Under the pieces are notes generated by a model. It saw nothing but the letters and a program-made list of their open reading frames with translations. It made no database searches and was not told the origin of the DNA. The translations under genes were made by a program, and so were the position numbers. Positions 43,701 through 54,609 of a stretch of 64,000 nucleotides of DNA are shown one piece after another. Position 1 is the stretch's first letter. The number at the start of each line of letters is the position of its first letter. This DNA comes from Pomphorhynchus laevis (taxonomy: Eukaryota > Acanthocephala > Palaeacanthocephala > Echinorhynchida > Pomphorhynchidae). The DNA lies in contig WNNJ02001810.1 in NCBI GenBank assembly GCA_012934845.2, positions 62,001 to 126,000 on the forward strand, read 5' to 3'.

Positions 43701-44190
43701 ACAAATCAGAAAGGGTCCACAGGACGATCAAATGGAAAGCGGCAAGAGGTCAGACCACGGTAGATGAAACGATGTACTGGTATAACTCGGTTCTAAGACA
43801 AGCTAAAGACAAGGCATCACCAGCGAACGTATTGTATACCTACATACGACGTATGACTACAGACACGCCATACAATACCAAACGAATTCCCTACTCCTCA
43901 AAATTCAGTGGGCGAAAAGGTATTTGTGAAGCCGCTTCAGGCCAAGTGTACTACGTATGGCCAGTACGGACAGTAACCGATATCAGCAATAGGCCAGACG
44001 TGGTCGAGATGGAATTCCGCAACATGTAAGCAGGATACGAAGATGCAACGAAGAAGCAGAAGCTGGTAAAGAAATTAAAGTGGGCACTGAATGGAGCAGA
44101 AGGAGTTCAAGGGATCGAAGGCATTCTAGAGTGGTCGATGACTATGTTTGGTCTGGACAACAGAGGGCGTGTAGTCACGTGTCACATGTA
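43701..44190 (+). pseudogene. Unrecognised ORF with one internal stop
   Basis: One frame is open from about 43701 to 44190 except for a TAA at 44028-44030. Before it the frame reads TIKWKAARGQTTVDETMYWY, VLRQAKDKASPANVLYTYIR and RTVTDISNRPDVVEMEF. After it comes AGYEDATKKQKLVKKLKWAL and ILEWSMTMFGLD. Composition is protein-like, with a higher GC content than its surroundings. I do not recognise a family. A retroelement polyprotein end or a captured viral gene are possible, without proof. If the flanking LTR-like sequence is real it would be the 3' end of an LTR element. Confidence 0.4.
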
Positions 44191-44437
44191 GTGGCGTCAC
44201 GTTATTTGTAACTCATTATGCATGCATAATGCAAAGGGTATTATGCCTGCGTTCTGATTATTTAAGCATGATGCATTGCGCATATATAGTGCATGGCGCA
44301 TTATGCGTGTATAATGCACTCAGGTGATCAGTAGCCCATTACGCCGGCAATGTAAATGTATAAATACAGGTAGACATGAGTGTAATCAAATTTTTTGACA
44401 TCAATAATACTATCAACTTCTAAGTTCTTCTTATACA
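44170..44437 (+). repeat. LTR-like segment with palindromes
   Basis: It starts TGTAGTCACG after a purine-rich ACAGAGGGCG and ends in TTCTTATACA. It contains TATAAATACAGG at about 44358. TG...CA ends, a TATA box and a preceding purine tract fit a solo or 3' LTR. Inside are repeated GCATTATGC motifs, including the perfect palindrome CATTATGCA/TGCATAATG near 44215-44232. No second LTR copy or target duplication was found, so the call is tentative. Confidence 0.28.
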
Positions 44438-44504
44438 GTAATGTGTGCATTGTTATGTTCCTGATGATGATCGCAGTAGTGATCGAAAATTTGTAATAGT
44501 AAAT

Positions 44505-44640
44505 TTTACGTTGACTTATCTCGATTTGTTCAATTTTTAAATATATAAATCAACAAAATATTAATAAAACTTAATTTAAACGACAAAGATAAAATATTTC
44601 TAGGTGGGCAATAAAAAATATGCTTTGTAATAGAATAAAA
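44505..44640 (+). repeat. AT-rich interspersed repeat fragment
   Basis: TATATAAATCAACAAAATATTAATAAAA and GGCAATAAAAAATATGCTTTGTAATAGAATA resemble 58550-58660. Only the central part is present. Confidence 0.5.
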
Positions 44641-45365
44641 TAAAACTTCTTTTGCCGTAGATCTCGTATGGAAGCGGGGTCGGTTCTCAATGTACGCGTC
44701 CTTTTTTTCGAACAGTTGTAGACCAAATCCGGGTGCAATCTAGCAGCTTTTAAATCCTTGTGTATTTTGTCGAGCTATTTCTGCTTTGGTCGTATTTTTG
44801 GACGTTTACCATATACTTGAATGCTCAGACCTGATTTTGCCATTGAGTTTTCAGTTGCACGCATAGTGTGGCCGAACCATCGAAGACGGGCTTCTGTCAT
44901 TTTTATTTGATTGGCGCAACATCGTGCCACTGTCGGATGTTTTCGTTGCGCACAAGGTTATTTTTTACTCCCCTAGTCTATCTCAGCATCGTAGTCTCCA
45001 TAACAGCTATGCGATTTTCGGCGCTCTTTGTAATTGTCCATCATCCGGAACAATATAAGGCAACAGGACGGATCACTTTTCGATATATTTTGGATCTGAT
45101 ACGATCCTTTATACGTCGATCGCACAAAACACCTGTCGTCGCTCGTCAGTGGGTCCATGCATCATTGATTCTCGCATTCACTTAGTTGTAAAAGAATTCG
45201 TCAGCCAAGAGTATATTCGCGATATTACGTATCCGCCTATCCAGAATTCGCTCGAAGATCTGTAAGAAGTGAGACATTTGTCTGATCGAGTGATAATTGC
45301 AGCATTCTGCTGGACTGTCCTTCCTTTTCCAGATCGGTATTGTCATAGCTCAACCGCTTCCATAT
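44640..45365 (-). mobile_element. RTE-clade LINE remnant, core deleted
   Basis: The minus strand from 45350 reads TIPIWKRKDSPAECCNYHSI, IFERILDRRIRNI and EFFYN, the first reverse-transcriptase blocks of RTE. After a stop at about 45183 it reads NARINDAWTH, CDRRIKDRIRSKIYRKVIRP, VALYCSG, VRNENIRQWHDVAPIK and EARLRWFGHTMRATENSM, the C-terminal RTE region. The catalytic core between them is missing. Stops occur in the remainder. The same family starts at 63745. Confidence 0.78.
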
Positions 45366-45734
45366 AAAAATGTAACAGATCCAAAATTCCACCGTTCTCC
45401 ACAAATAAAACATGTTCTTAAACATATATTTTTAAATAGTCCCCTGCGTCCGAATCGATTATAGATTTGAACACTATCACTAGTTGGATATTCATTAACT
45501 CCATACACAATTTGTTGCATAGTGACTAAATCAATTACCAGAAGCCGGAGCTCAACTAAGCCCTGCAATCAAACCTATATGGGAAGCTACACAATCATCT
45601 ACGTGATTTAATAAAACGTCGAGTAGTTCGCTCAATGCCATAAGTTGTCTTATCAAAGTCTTATACGAAATCACAAGGTTCATAGGAATTAATGGCTTCC
45701 GCTCCTTCCTTGTGATTGCTTCTCTTTAGTGAAA

Positions 45735-45895
45735 TCATATGCCCATTTATATACCCCAATCAACCTCCCTGTCTTGCTTTAAACGTCAAGTTCGATCCCA
45801 TTTAAACAATTTAACTAATTTATCTATGACTTTTGTTGTTTATTTGTTATTTAGTGGACTTGTAAGCGTGCAGCTAGCACGCATTTGCCACATCG
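45735..45895 (+). mobile_element. Family B LINE, 3' end fragment B5
   Basis: It holds the last codons of ORF2 (FKRQ-like, CCCATTTAAACAATTTAACT) and the 3' UTR, with hairpin GCGTGC-AGCTA-GCACGC inside GTGG...CCAC. Compared with B1, one stem pair has changed on both sides (T-A with C-G). It stops at CCACATCG without an AATAAA tail. Confidence 0.8.
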
Positions 45896-47149
45896 TTTAA
45901 GTACTGTGATGTTTTCTTTCCCGCTGATGCCATAGTGAACTGTAACATAACTCATTCAGATCATGTCTCGGTTCTATCAAATCTAATAAATCTTGTCAAT
46001 CGAGTTATTGGTCATATTTTGAGCGCACTGAATATTGATATATCTAATATGATCCTCATTTGTAGTATCATTCGATTGGTCGGACTGATCTTTATAAACG
46101 TTACTCGATATGGTCAGGTCCACATTCCCGGAAGCTACATCACGTAAGTAAACAAAACCCGATTATCAGGATTATCTCCCGATTATCAGGATATCTTAGA
46201 ATTGCGTATTTCCGATTTGCAATTACTAGCTTTGCTGGTTCTATTAAAGGCTTTAATTTAGGTTTTTAAGCGTATCGCTTACTAGTAAATTTTCTGGCTC
46301 CTGCAGCCGCCAGTCAGGCATCGGTATTCCGTTATTAGTATTACATGGATATGTAAAAATTGCTCGTGGGGTTTCGATTTGTTGCAGTTGACAACAGTGA
46401 CCTTATACAATTAAAGACCTCTAGAAGTGTAGTCGCTCAAGCATTTAACGAAAGTGATTGACAACAATGACCTTATACAATTAAGGACCTCTAGAAGTGT
46501 AGTTGCTTAATCATTTAAAGATAGTGATTGACTAATTAGAGTAGTAGATACTAAGGGTCCGGGTCGTGGAATTAAATATTTCACGTTGTCCATTGTCCCT
46601 TAAATTAAATGAAAAGTAGAATTGCTTGCAATGCCTCTTCGTGCAGGAGACGGCCTATGTCTCAAAAAATAATCAAGTTCTTCGATTCTGATGGACACAA
46701 TTCTGAGATCCCCGAATATTCGACGAAGATAGCGACAAACCTTTTCAAATGACATATCTGAAATGGAAATGCAAACATATAGCGACTAAAATGCAAACAG
46801 GTAAGGTCCCTACTCGGTATGGGTCCTTAAAACTATAGGCACAATCTCTCAAAGGGTTTGGTAGCTTTATTACATTGCCCTTTTTTACAGAAGCGAATCT
46901 CGTTTGTAACATTTACAAGTAACGCACTGTTCACCCACTTTTTTATCTCGCCATCAAGTATTCAAGATTACGAGATCTAATGTAGTGTGACAACCTCCTA
47001 ACTCCGAGATGCGAATGCACTTCCGTGCATTAAGTTTTTCGTTATTTTAAAATATTGAATAAAGCAATTGTTAAACTTCAAATAACAAAAATTGTCATCA
47101 ATATTTGTTGAAAAACATCAAATACATTATTATAGTACTTTTTGGATAT
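45896..47149. other. Unassigned region with short direct repeats
   Basis: No gene recognised. CCCGATTATCAGGA occurs twice at about 46158-46195. A 70-bp tandem pair lies at 46391-46530. Confidence 0.5.
46391..46530. repeat. 70-bp tandem duplication
   Basis: GACAACARTGACCTTATACA...TTAAAGACCTCTAGAAGTGTAG appears twice in succession with about eight differences. Confidence 0.85.
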
Positions 47150-47978
47150 GATCATTAATAAAATATCAATTTGTCTAGATTTGTATAAAGCGTACTAAAA
47201 TCGTACGCATTTATATTCTGAAAATTTATTGCTTTCATGTTGATTTAATGTTTATATCTAGATATATACCTTATTTATCATCAATATTGGTTTTGTTAAG
47301 AATGAGGCTTTCTGGATAAATTTGTTCGCTAATTGAATAAAAATTATTAGAATTAAATACACATATATCATCAATATATCGAAACATATATTTCATATCT
47401 TTATATAACTTTAGATTTATTTTTTAAACAGCTATGAACATATTCATATTCTATAAAGCTTAAAAATAAGTCAGCTATAATTGGGCTACTATTACCACCC
47501 ATTGGAACACCTTTTTACCACCCATTGGAACACCTTTTTACCACCCATTGGAACACCTGTTACTTGTCTAAATATATATGTCCCTACTTTTAAATAATTT
47601 TGATTTATCAAAATATTTAAGGATTCTATTAATTCAATTTTATCCATATATTTATATTTATTTGATGGTTTAATTTTTGTTAGATAGGCGTTATAATTAT
47701 TATAACATATATATGTATATCTTTTTCCGAATATAAGATTAATTAATTTTACTAACGCTTCTTTAATATCTACTAAATCTAGATTTGTATAAAGCGTACT
47801 AAAATCGTATGTATTTATATTTTGAAAATTTATTCCTTTTGTCTGTTCTAAAAATTCTTTTGTAGAATTAATACTGAAATAGTGTTTTATACCAGTATTA
47901 ATTTCTATTACCTTGCAATATTTTTTAAAGTATGATTTAATTAGCATATTTAAAAGCATGCTTTAATTAGCACATTTT
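47150..47978 (-). pseudogene. Penelope-like element, reverse-transcriptase core
   Basis: The minus strand reads IKSYFKKYCKVIEINTGIKH, then NTYDFSTLYTNLDLVDIKEA (first catalytic Asp), RQVTGVPMGG (near 47555-47580), NSSPIIADLFLSFIEYEY, KYMFRYIDDICVFNSNNF (YIDD near 47370) and EQIYPESLILNKTN. These are the ordered blocks of PLE reverse transcriptases. The GVPMGG codons are triplicated by a 23-bp repeat that breaks the frame. A further partial copy of the DFSTLYTNL block lies at about 47180-47240. No GIY-YIG endonuclease is seen. The N-terminal part lies beyond LINE A4, at 51841-52257. Confidence 0.87.
47508..47576 (-). repeat. 23-bp triplication inside the PLE reverse transcriptase
   Basis: On the plus strand, CCACCCATTGGAACACC plus TTTTTA repeats three times. 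The unit covers the GVPMGG codons. As 23 is not a multiple of three, each extra unit shifts the frame. Confidence 0.92.
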
Positions 47979-47985
47979 TTAAAGT

Positions 47986-48845
47986 ATGCAGCATGATCGA
48001 ATCTCTCAAATTTCTGATAAATCTACTGAGACCGTAAAGGAGCCGCAAATTGTATCGCAGCAAGATGGATTTTGTCAAGTTTATGATAAATCTGCCGAGA
48101 CAGTGACGGAGCCGCAAATTGTTACAACTAATGTATTTTCACTCCCCGACACCCCACGTCCCGTCCTTCCTGTCTCGTTTCTCAATAACTTGCATCCATC
48201 AATCAAAATCACCTCCACCAACCTCCACTATCCTTCCACTCATAACCTTTCCTCACATCGCTTGCCACCCTCTTTATTATCATTATCCTCTATGTCTCCC
48301 GTCGTCAAACCAAATCCATCCAAATCATCAACTGTCAGCTCTTCTATCGTGATCTCACCTACTCACGTCAGTCGTCCTCCTTTACGGAAGCGCTTTGCTT
48401 CTCGCGATCGTTGCGTCATTGTTACTAATATCACGCCTTCTAACTCCTTATCTCCACAAGCACGTCTGGACCACGATGTTTCCGCCTTCAGATCCATCCT
48501 CTCGTCTATTGTTCCTGCGGATAAACCATCCTTTTTTAAGGACATTTCTCCTGTCGCATTCATCCGTCTAAACAAATCTTCTCAATCTAATCCTTCCCAG
48601 CCCCTCTCCTAAAAATTGTTTTCAAGCATCGCTCTCACGCGTCTTCTGTCCTCTCTCAACGATTCAAACTCATGTCATCTTCAACCACTCGAATTTTCCC
48701 CGATCGCGCCCCTTCCGAAATCGCTCAAATCTCTTCAGCCCGCATCGAAAAACGCCGTCGCGAGGAAAACGGCGAAACATCACTCGCCATCCGAAACATA
48801 GACGGAAATTTTCAAGTTGTCCACACCCGTCCAAAAATTCGATGA
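47986..48845 (+). pseudogene. A4 ORF1, 5'-truncated and frame-shifted
   Basis: The first frame ends at 48612 after SSQSNPSQPLS, and the conserved end (LKIVFKHRSHASSVLSQRF) continues in the next frame to about 48845, a one-base change near 48600. The N-terminal zinc motif is absent. The region from LPDTPRPVLP onward matches A2 closely. Confidence 0.82.
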
Positions 48846-51741
48846 CGCTCCATCTCTCCTATGAGTCTTCTCCACTAGTCTCTTCCGCCACAGCACACGG
48901 TTTCCGCATCAGTCTCCTCAACACTAGATCTATTCTCAATAAATCCGATCTTATCCTCAACCTATTCACCAAGCAATCCATCGATATCTTCTGCCTCACC
49001 GAATCCTGGCACTCAGATTCCGACGACCTTTCCATTCGCCGTCTGCTCTCTGCCGGTTGCTCCCTAGTCGAATCCGCCCGCCCCCTCAGCTCATGCCATT
49101 CTATATCCTCTAATCATGGTGGCATCGTCGCATTCGCGCTTCACCCAGCGTCTATTCGCAAAATCAATACCCCTTTCAGTTCCTTGCTTCTTTTGAATTG
49201 CTCACTTGTCGTTATTCTAACCCGATCACTCTAGATCTCGCCATTGTATACCGTCCTGGTTCATCAGCTCCTACAGCCTTATTTTTTACCGAACTCGCTG
49301 ACCTCCTTTCTCATTGTTCTTTGTCCTCAATCCCTTCACTCGTTCTAGGCGACTTCAATATCCGCCTAGACCGCCCCTCTTCCACAGATTCCATCCGCTT
49401 CATCAACATTCTATCCAACTACAATTACAAACTAATCTCCACTGCCCCCACACATATACTTGGCGGGGCACTCGACATCATCGCTGTCCCCGATCATTTT
49501 GCTGCCCACACCTCACTGTCCATCTCTGATCCTGGTCTATCCGATCACTTTCTTATCACCCTTGATCTCGCTCGCAACCACACCCCTCATCACACACCTA
49601 CAATCCTACGTCGCCCTTGGAGAAATCTTGACCTCTCCCTTCTCCGCTCTGCCTTACTCAAGTCGTCTCTATCATTACCCACAATAACATATTCATCTCC
49701 TCACGATCTCGCCTTTCTTTTCGACTCTGAGATCACATCCACTCTCGATATTCTCTTGCCCTTCAAATCTCACCCACACCGTCGCTTGCACCGTGCCCCA
49801 TGGTTTGACATCCAATGCCTACTCTCAAAGCGTCGACTCCGCCATGCTTTTCGAGTCTATCACCGCTCTCTCAGACGCGATTTCCGCTCGATCACTCCGT
49901 CTTTCCGTGATTCCTATCTTGCTCTTCGCCGGTCTCATCTCCACCTACTACGTACTAAATGCAACTCCTTCTGGCAGCATAAAATCATCACTTCATTCAA
50001 CTCTAAGACTCTCTGGCATACTTTTAACTCAATCCTGGCTAGTTCCTCTACGCCTTGCAACATCAATGCTAATGATTGTTCGTCATTTCTCCAGACTAAA
50101 GTATCCACGCTGCTCTCTCACACCCCGGTCTCCATCCTATCCCACTCTGCCCAGTCTACACTCATCCTTCCGGAACTCTTTCATCTTCTCCCTGTATCAC
50201 CTACAGAAGTATCATCTGTTCTCATGTCCTTGCCCAACAAACCCCCACCTGCTGATTCCCTACCTATTCACATATTAAAATCTATATGCTCATCGATATC
50301 CCCATTTCTCACAATCTAGTTTAACTCGACCATCCGCAGTCGTATCTTCCCTTTAACTGGAAATCCGGAATCGTTCGTCCACTTCTTAAGAAACAATCGC
50401 TCGATCCCTCCCTTCTTTCTAGCTATCACCCCCATTTCACTACTCCCTACTCTTTCAAAGCTCTTAGAACGCCTCATCTTAATACAAATCAACGCTTATC
50501 TCTCCTCATCCAATCTGTACCCTCCTTTCCAATCCGCTTTCCGCTCTAATCACTCGACAGAAATCGCATGCATTAAAAGTGTACAACGACTTACTCATTT
50601 CTCGAGACAAGGCTCTATATAGTGTTCTCATCTCCCTCGACCTCTCCTCCGCATTCGACATTGTCGACCACTCCGTCCTCCTTTCTCGCCTTCGTTATGA
50701 TTACGGCTTTTCTTCCTCCTCCGTAGCTTGGTTCGCCTCACATCTATCCGACCGTTCCTTTCGCGTCTGTTCTAATTCATCATCCTCCCCTCCCATCGTT
50801 TTTTTTGCGGGGTCCCACAAGGTTCAGTCCCAGGTCCCCTGCTTTTCTCTCTTCTGCTAGGCGATCTCTTTCCATTTATCAAACCTTACTCATTTAATGT
50901 CATGCAATACGCCGATGACATTCTAATCTATGCTCATGCACCCGCACATCGCATACACGATATCGGCATTTCTGCCTCCAACTGTCTTTCTTCTATCTAC
51001 AAACGTCTCTCCAATCTCCATCTCGTTCTAAACGCCGAAAAGACCAAAATAATGTGGATCCTTCCCCGTAAACCAAGCATATCTCCTCCCATTGTATCTT
51101 TTGCCTCATCGATCATCCCTATAGTCCACAATCTCACTTTCTTAGGCTTCCATTTCGATGATCACCTTTCCCTTAAACCCTTCGTCCGTGACAAGGTCCG
51201 CTCGTCTAACTTAATTCTTCGTGACATCCGCCGTATCCGCCCCCTTATCGACTTCCGTCCTTGTATGTCTCTTCTTTCATCGCTTCTTTTCCCTAAAATC
51301 GATTGCTGTCTTAGCCTTTTCGCCAATTCTCCAAAATCCGTCATCCTACCCCTACAACGAATAATCAACATCGCCGTTCGAGTGCTCTTTCGTCTCCGTC
51401 GCTTCGACCACACATCCACATATTTTGCCCAACTCTCCTGGCCCACCATCCACATCCGCATCAAACTCCGCCTTCTTCTCGTTACCTTTCGTCTCATCGC
51501 TGTCGGCTCCCCATCGTTTTTCAACCTTCCTTTCTTAGACGATACTCGCCCCAACTCGCTATCGCTTCGTTCCTGTCATACCCTCTTACTCCACGTTCCT
51601 AATTACTCCAACAACTACGGTCTCCGATCCTTTCTCGTCGCCGCCTCGCTCGCCTGGAATCAACTCTCTCTCGACGTCCGCCGCGCTCCCTCCTTTATCA
51701 CATTCAAACACCTCCTCCGTTCACACCTTCTCGACACCTGA
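48842..51741 (+). pseudogene. A4 ORF2, APE endonuclease-reverse transcriptase, broken
   Basis: All domains of A2 ORF2 are present with high identity. The start is weakened (ATGAC for ATGGC; the frame opens at 48842). A frame change near 49190-49200 separates NTRSILNKS...CLTESWH from the LGDFNIRLD part, which runs to 50319 and a TAG. Near 50575 an extra T breaks EIACIKVYNDL. Near 50800 a further shift breaks the GVPQGSVLGP block. The YADD (near 50908) and the C-terminus are in one frame, 50902-51741. Four to five small lesions in an otherwise well-kept copy point to a fairly recent insertion. Confidence 0.88.
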
Positions 51742-51840
51742 TTCACAGTTTTGTTTTGTTGTGGTCATGTAAGCGTGCTCTGGCACGCATTTGCCACGTT
51801 AAAATAAATCCTTTTTTTTAATTACTTTAAGTATTTTATT

Positions 51841-52320
51841 CATTTAGGCAGAAAGTGGTTTTAATGTACATTTAAACTCACTACATATGAATCTAGGTTT
51901 TATTGGATTATGTAATTTTAGATACCAATATAATATAGTTTTATTATCTGATTTAACCTTTATACCCTTTTTATACATTATAGAACAGTGACTTGTAATA
52001 ATTATTTCTAAATTAAAATCACTACATTCATATGTTGGATTTACATTTAAATAATTATAATTTACCTCTTTCGTCAGTATATCATATTTCGCCTTTCGTA
52101 TAATTCCGCCTTTTTTATAATTATTTTCAATATCGAAAAATATTTTGCTGCTATTTAAATATATATAATCTAATTTTTTAAAAGCAAACGGTGACCGATC
52201 TAGGAATGTGAAAGATTTTAAAATGTGTAACCAAAGTGATATGTGTATGCAATGCATATATTTAATAGCTTTTAGTTTTGGACTGAATAAAATTGTGTAA
52301 AAGTTTATTTACATAAATAT
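51841..52320 (-). pseudogene. Penelope-like element, N-terminal reverse-transcriptase part
   Basis: The minus strand (52257-51844) ends in ILYWYLKLHNPIKPRFICSE, then FKCTLKPLSA, the conserved block ahead of the DFSTLYTNL motif in PLEs. After a stop it continues in frame as MNKILKVIK up to the A4 tail, and the protein resumes left of A4 at 47978. Upstream lies a region with no known motif that is directly repeated at 52540-52735. Confidence 0.85.
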
Positions 52321-52539
52321 GCACATTTCTAGTAAAATATTGTAATGTCTGTGATATAGTAATTTTTAATGGTAAAGTATTAATTATTCAATTTAAATTT
52401 TTTATTCGAATTTCAAGATGTATAATAAAAATAAATTTTACTATTTCGAATCAGTCTTTGTGTTAAGATTGATCATTCTTTGCAATCATTTTTTGTAATA
52501 AGTTTCCATTCTTTGTATAAATGAGTATATTTATGGACA

Positions 52540-52735
52540 ATTACTTGAATATCGAAAAATATTTTGCTGCTATTTAAATATATATAAAATCTTATTTTTA
52601 AAAAGCAAACGGTGACCGATCTAGGAATGTGAAAGATTTTAAAATGTGTAACCAAAGTGATATGTGTATGCAATGCATACATTTAATAGCTTTTAGTTTT
52701 GGACTGAATAAAATTGTGTAAAAGTTTATTTGCAT
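52540..52735 (-). repeat. Direct repeat of the PLE upstream part
   Basis: About 190 bases (GAATATCGAAAAATATTTTG to GTGTAAAAGTTTATTTGCAT) duplicate 52125-52316 in the same orientation. Partial tandem copies are typical of Penelope-like insertions. Confidence 0.87.
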
Positions 52736-54235
52736 TTTCTCTTATCAAATTTAATAACATTAAATGTTAAAAATAATTAATTAATAATTAATAATTATTC
52801 GAACTTCGTGCCTTTTGTATTTTGATTCGAATTTCAAGACGTTTATAAGAATAAAAAGTTTTACCATTTTATATAACACATGTTTACATTTCAAGTCAAT
52901 TTAAAATTATATGCGATTAAACCATTATCTCATTCTCTTTTAAATATGAATTATTAAATATTATACAAAATAAGAAAATAAATCAGATAAGATAACTGAG
53001 TGTACTTATTTTAAATTAAAAATAAAGATAAATAATTATATAAGATTTTATGCAATTTATATTTACATCACGTTAAAATATAAAAGTCAAATTTTTAAAA
53101 GTCACTTTTATTTATGAAATAAAAGTCAAATATTGCAAAGTTATATTCCAAATATATCAAAATATAGTATTTTTATTCAGCAAGAATTATTTAAATTATA
53201 TTATTCTCAATAAAATATAAAGATATATATATTTAGATATTAATTAAAGTAATTAACAAAAATATTAAGAAACAATTAAATTTCAATAAATTTCGAATTT
53301 CAATAATTCTTCAATTAAATTTCGTTAATTTATGATTTAGCATTTGTGACTCGTATATAAAGTAAGAAGTAATATATTTTATACATAATATTATAATATT
53401 ATTAACATCAATAATCTAATTTATTGATAAATATTAATTTAATAGTATTATTTTATAATATCTAATTAAATTGTGATGAGTTCAAGCTGAGTTATTAAGT
53501 AACTTTTATAAAATTTAACAGGTCATTTAAACAAACTGTGTGTTGGCAGGTTACCACACAAGAAAGCAGCGAAGGTAAATACACGCTAATGACTTATCCG
53601 ATAAAATGTATACAGATAGAAAAAGAAAATATTTCAAAATAAGTAATTAATTAAATAAATATTTTAAATAATAATATTTATTAAAAAATTTAAAGTATTT
53701 AAAATTAAAAAAATATTTGAGTATTTTAAATAAGTAATTATAACACAATATATATACTAAATATATCAAAATATTGTATTTTTATTCAATAAATGGGGTC
53801 GTTAAAATATACTGATATGTTATCAGTTTATTTTATCAGTACAACATATCAGGTAAATTGCAGGTAAACAACATAGCAGACAACATAACATATAAATTAT
53901 TTTTTAGTAAAATAGAATTTATACGATATACAATTTTTACAGTAAACCAATGTTACTGATATAAAAATTAATAAAACAATTTCTTGAACAAACAATAATT
54001 AAACAAAAATATGGAATTGAATTAAGTTCTACGTACTAGTTGAATATCAAATTTCTTTCCTCTGTGACTCTCTTCCACCTTTTCGTCCATTGTCCAACCT
54101 GCCGTTGGAGTCATCGGAGTGATTTTGTTTGTTCGGCTATATCCTGTTCCCGATATCCTTTGATGATCCAGCATTGCTACTGTTAGGAAACAGGCCTCCG
54201 TGACTCTCTTCCGCCTTTTCGTCCATTGTACAATG
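52736..54235. other. AT-rich region without recognised gene
   Basis: Very AT-rich, without credible coding frames. 53020-53130 resembles the interspersed AT repeat (AAGATTTTATGCAATTTATA). At 54062-54097 and 54197-54232 a 36-base segment (GTGACTCTCTTCC, CCTTTTCGTCCATTGT) is repeated directly. Confidence 0.55.
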
Positions 54236-54322
54236 AAAGGATTATGAAAGGACTATGATAGGACTATGAAAGGACCATAGAAGGGCTATGTAAGGACTAT
54301 GGAAGGACTATGAAAGGATTAT
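54236..54322. repeat. Minisatellite, 11-12 bp x about 8
   Basis: AAGGACTATGA-type units repeat with small changes (GATTATGA, ACCATAGA, GCTATGTA). Confidence 0.88.
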
Positions 54323-54609
54323 CAACTACGAAAAATCTAGCATAATCTGGCTGACTATATCTCAACGTGATATTTCTTTCCAGTACTTCTTGATGGTAAA
54401 CCTCTCTCTATCGTGAACATTTAAAATTTCTTGGTGTCTATTTTGATAACAATTTTTCTCTTTTACTGACGAAAAAAAATCTTTTTTGCTCTTTTCTTCT
54501 AAGTGATCTTCGGCATATTCGAAGAATAGTTGATCCGCACATCTGCAGACAACCCATTTCCTCAATTATTTTCCTGCAAATGGACATTGTCTTAGTTTAC
54601 TAGTCAACT

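Larger units (their letters stand above)
47979..51840 (+). mobile_element. CR1-like LINE family A, copy A4, inserted in a PLE
   Basis: The plus-strand copy starts within ORF1 (CAGCATGATCGAATCTCTC, matching A5 from codon about 85) and reaches the full 3' UTR: hairpin GCGTGC 51773-51778 with GCACGC 51783-51788, loop TCTG, tail AAATAAATCC plus T. On the left the PLE frame resumes at IKSYFKKYC; on the right PLE codons CTLKPLSA lie at about 51845-51870. A4 therefore split one PLE copy. Its 5' sequence is of the A5 type, not the A2 type. Confidence 0.9.

Noticed and set aside
46158-46195. Operator-like direct repeats CCCGATTATCAGGA
   Set aside because: Only two copies with no gene nearby; recorded as a short repeat.
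54362-54565. A 67-codon minus-strand gene beside the minisatellite
   Set aside because: No motif, no neighbour support, and short.
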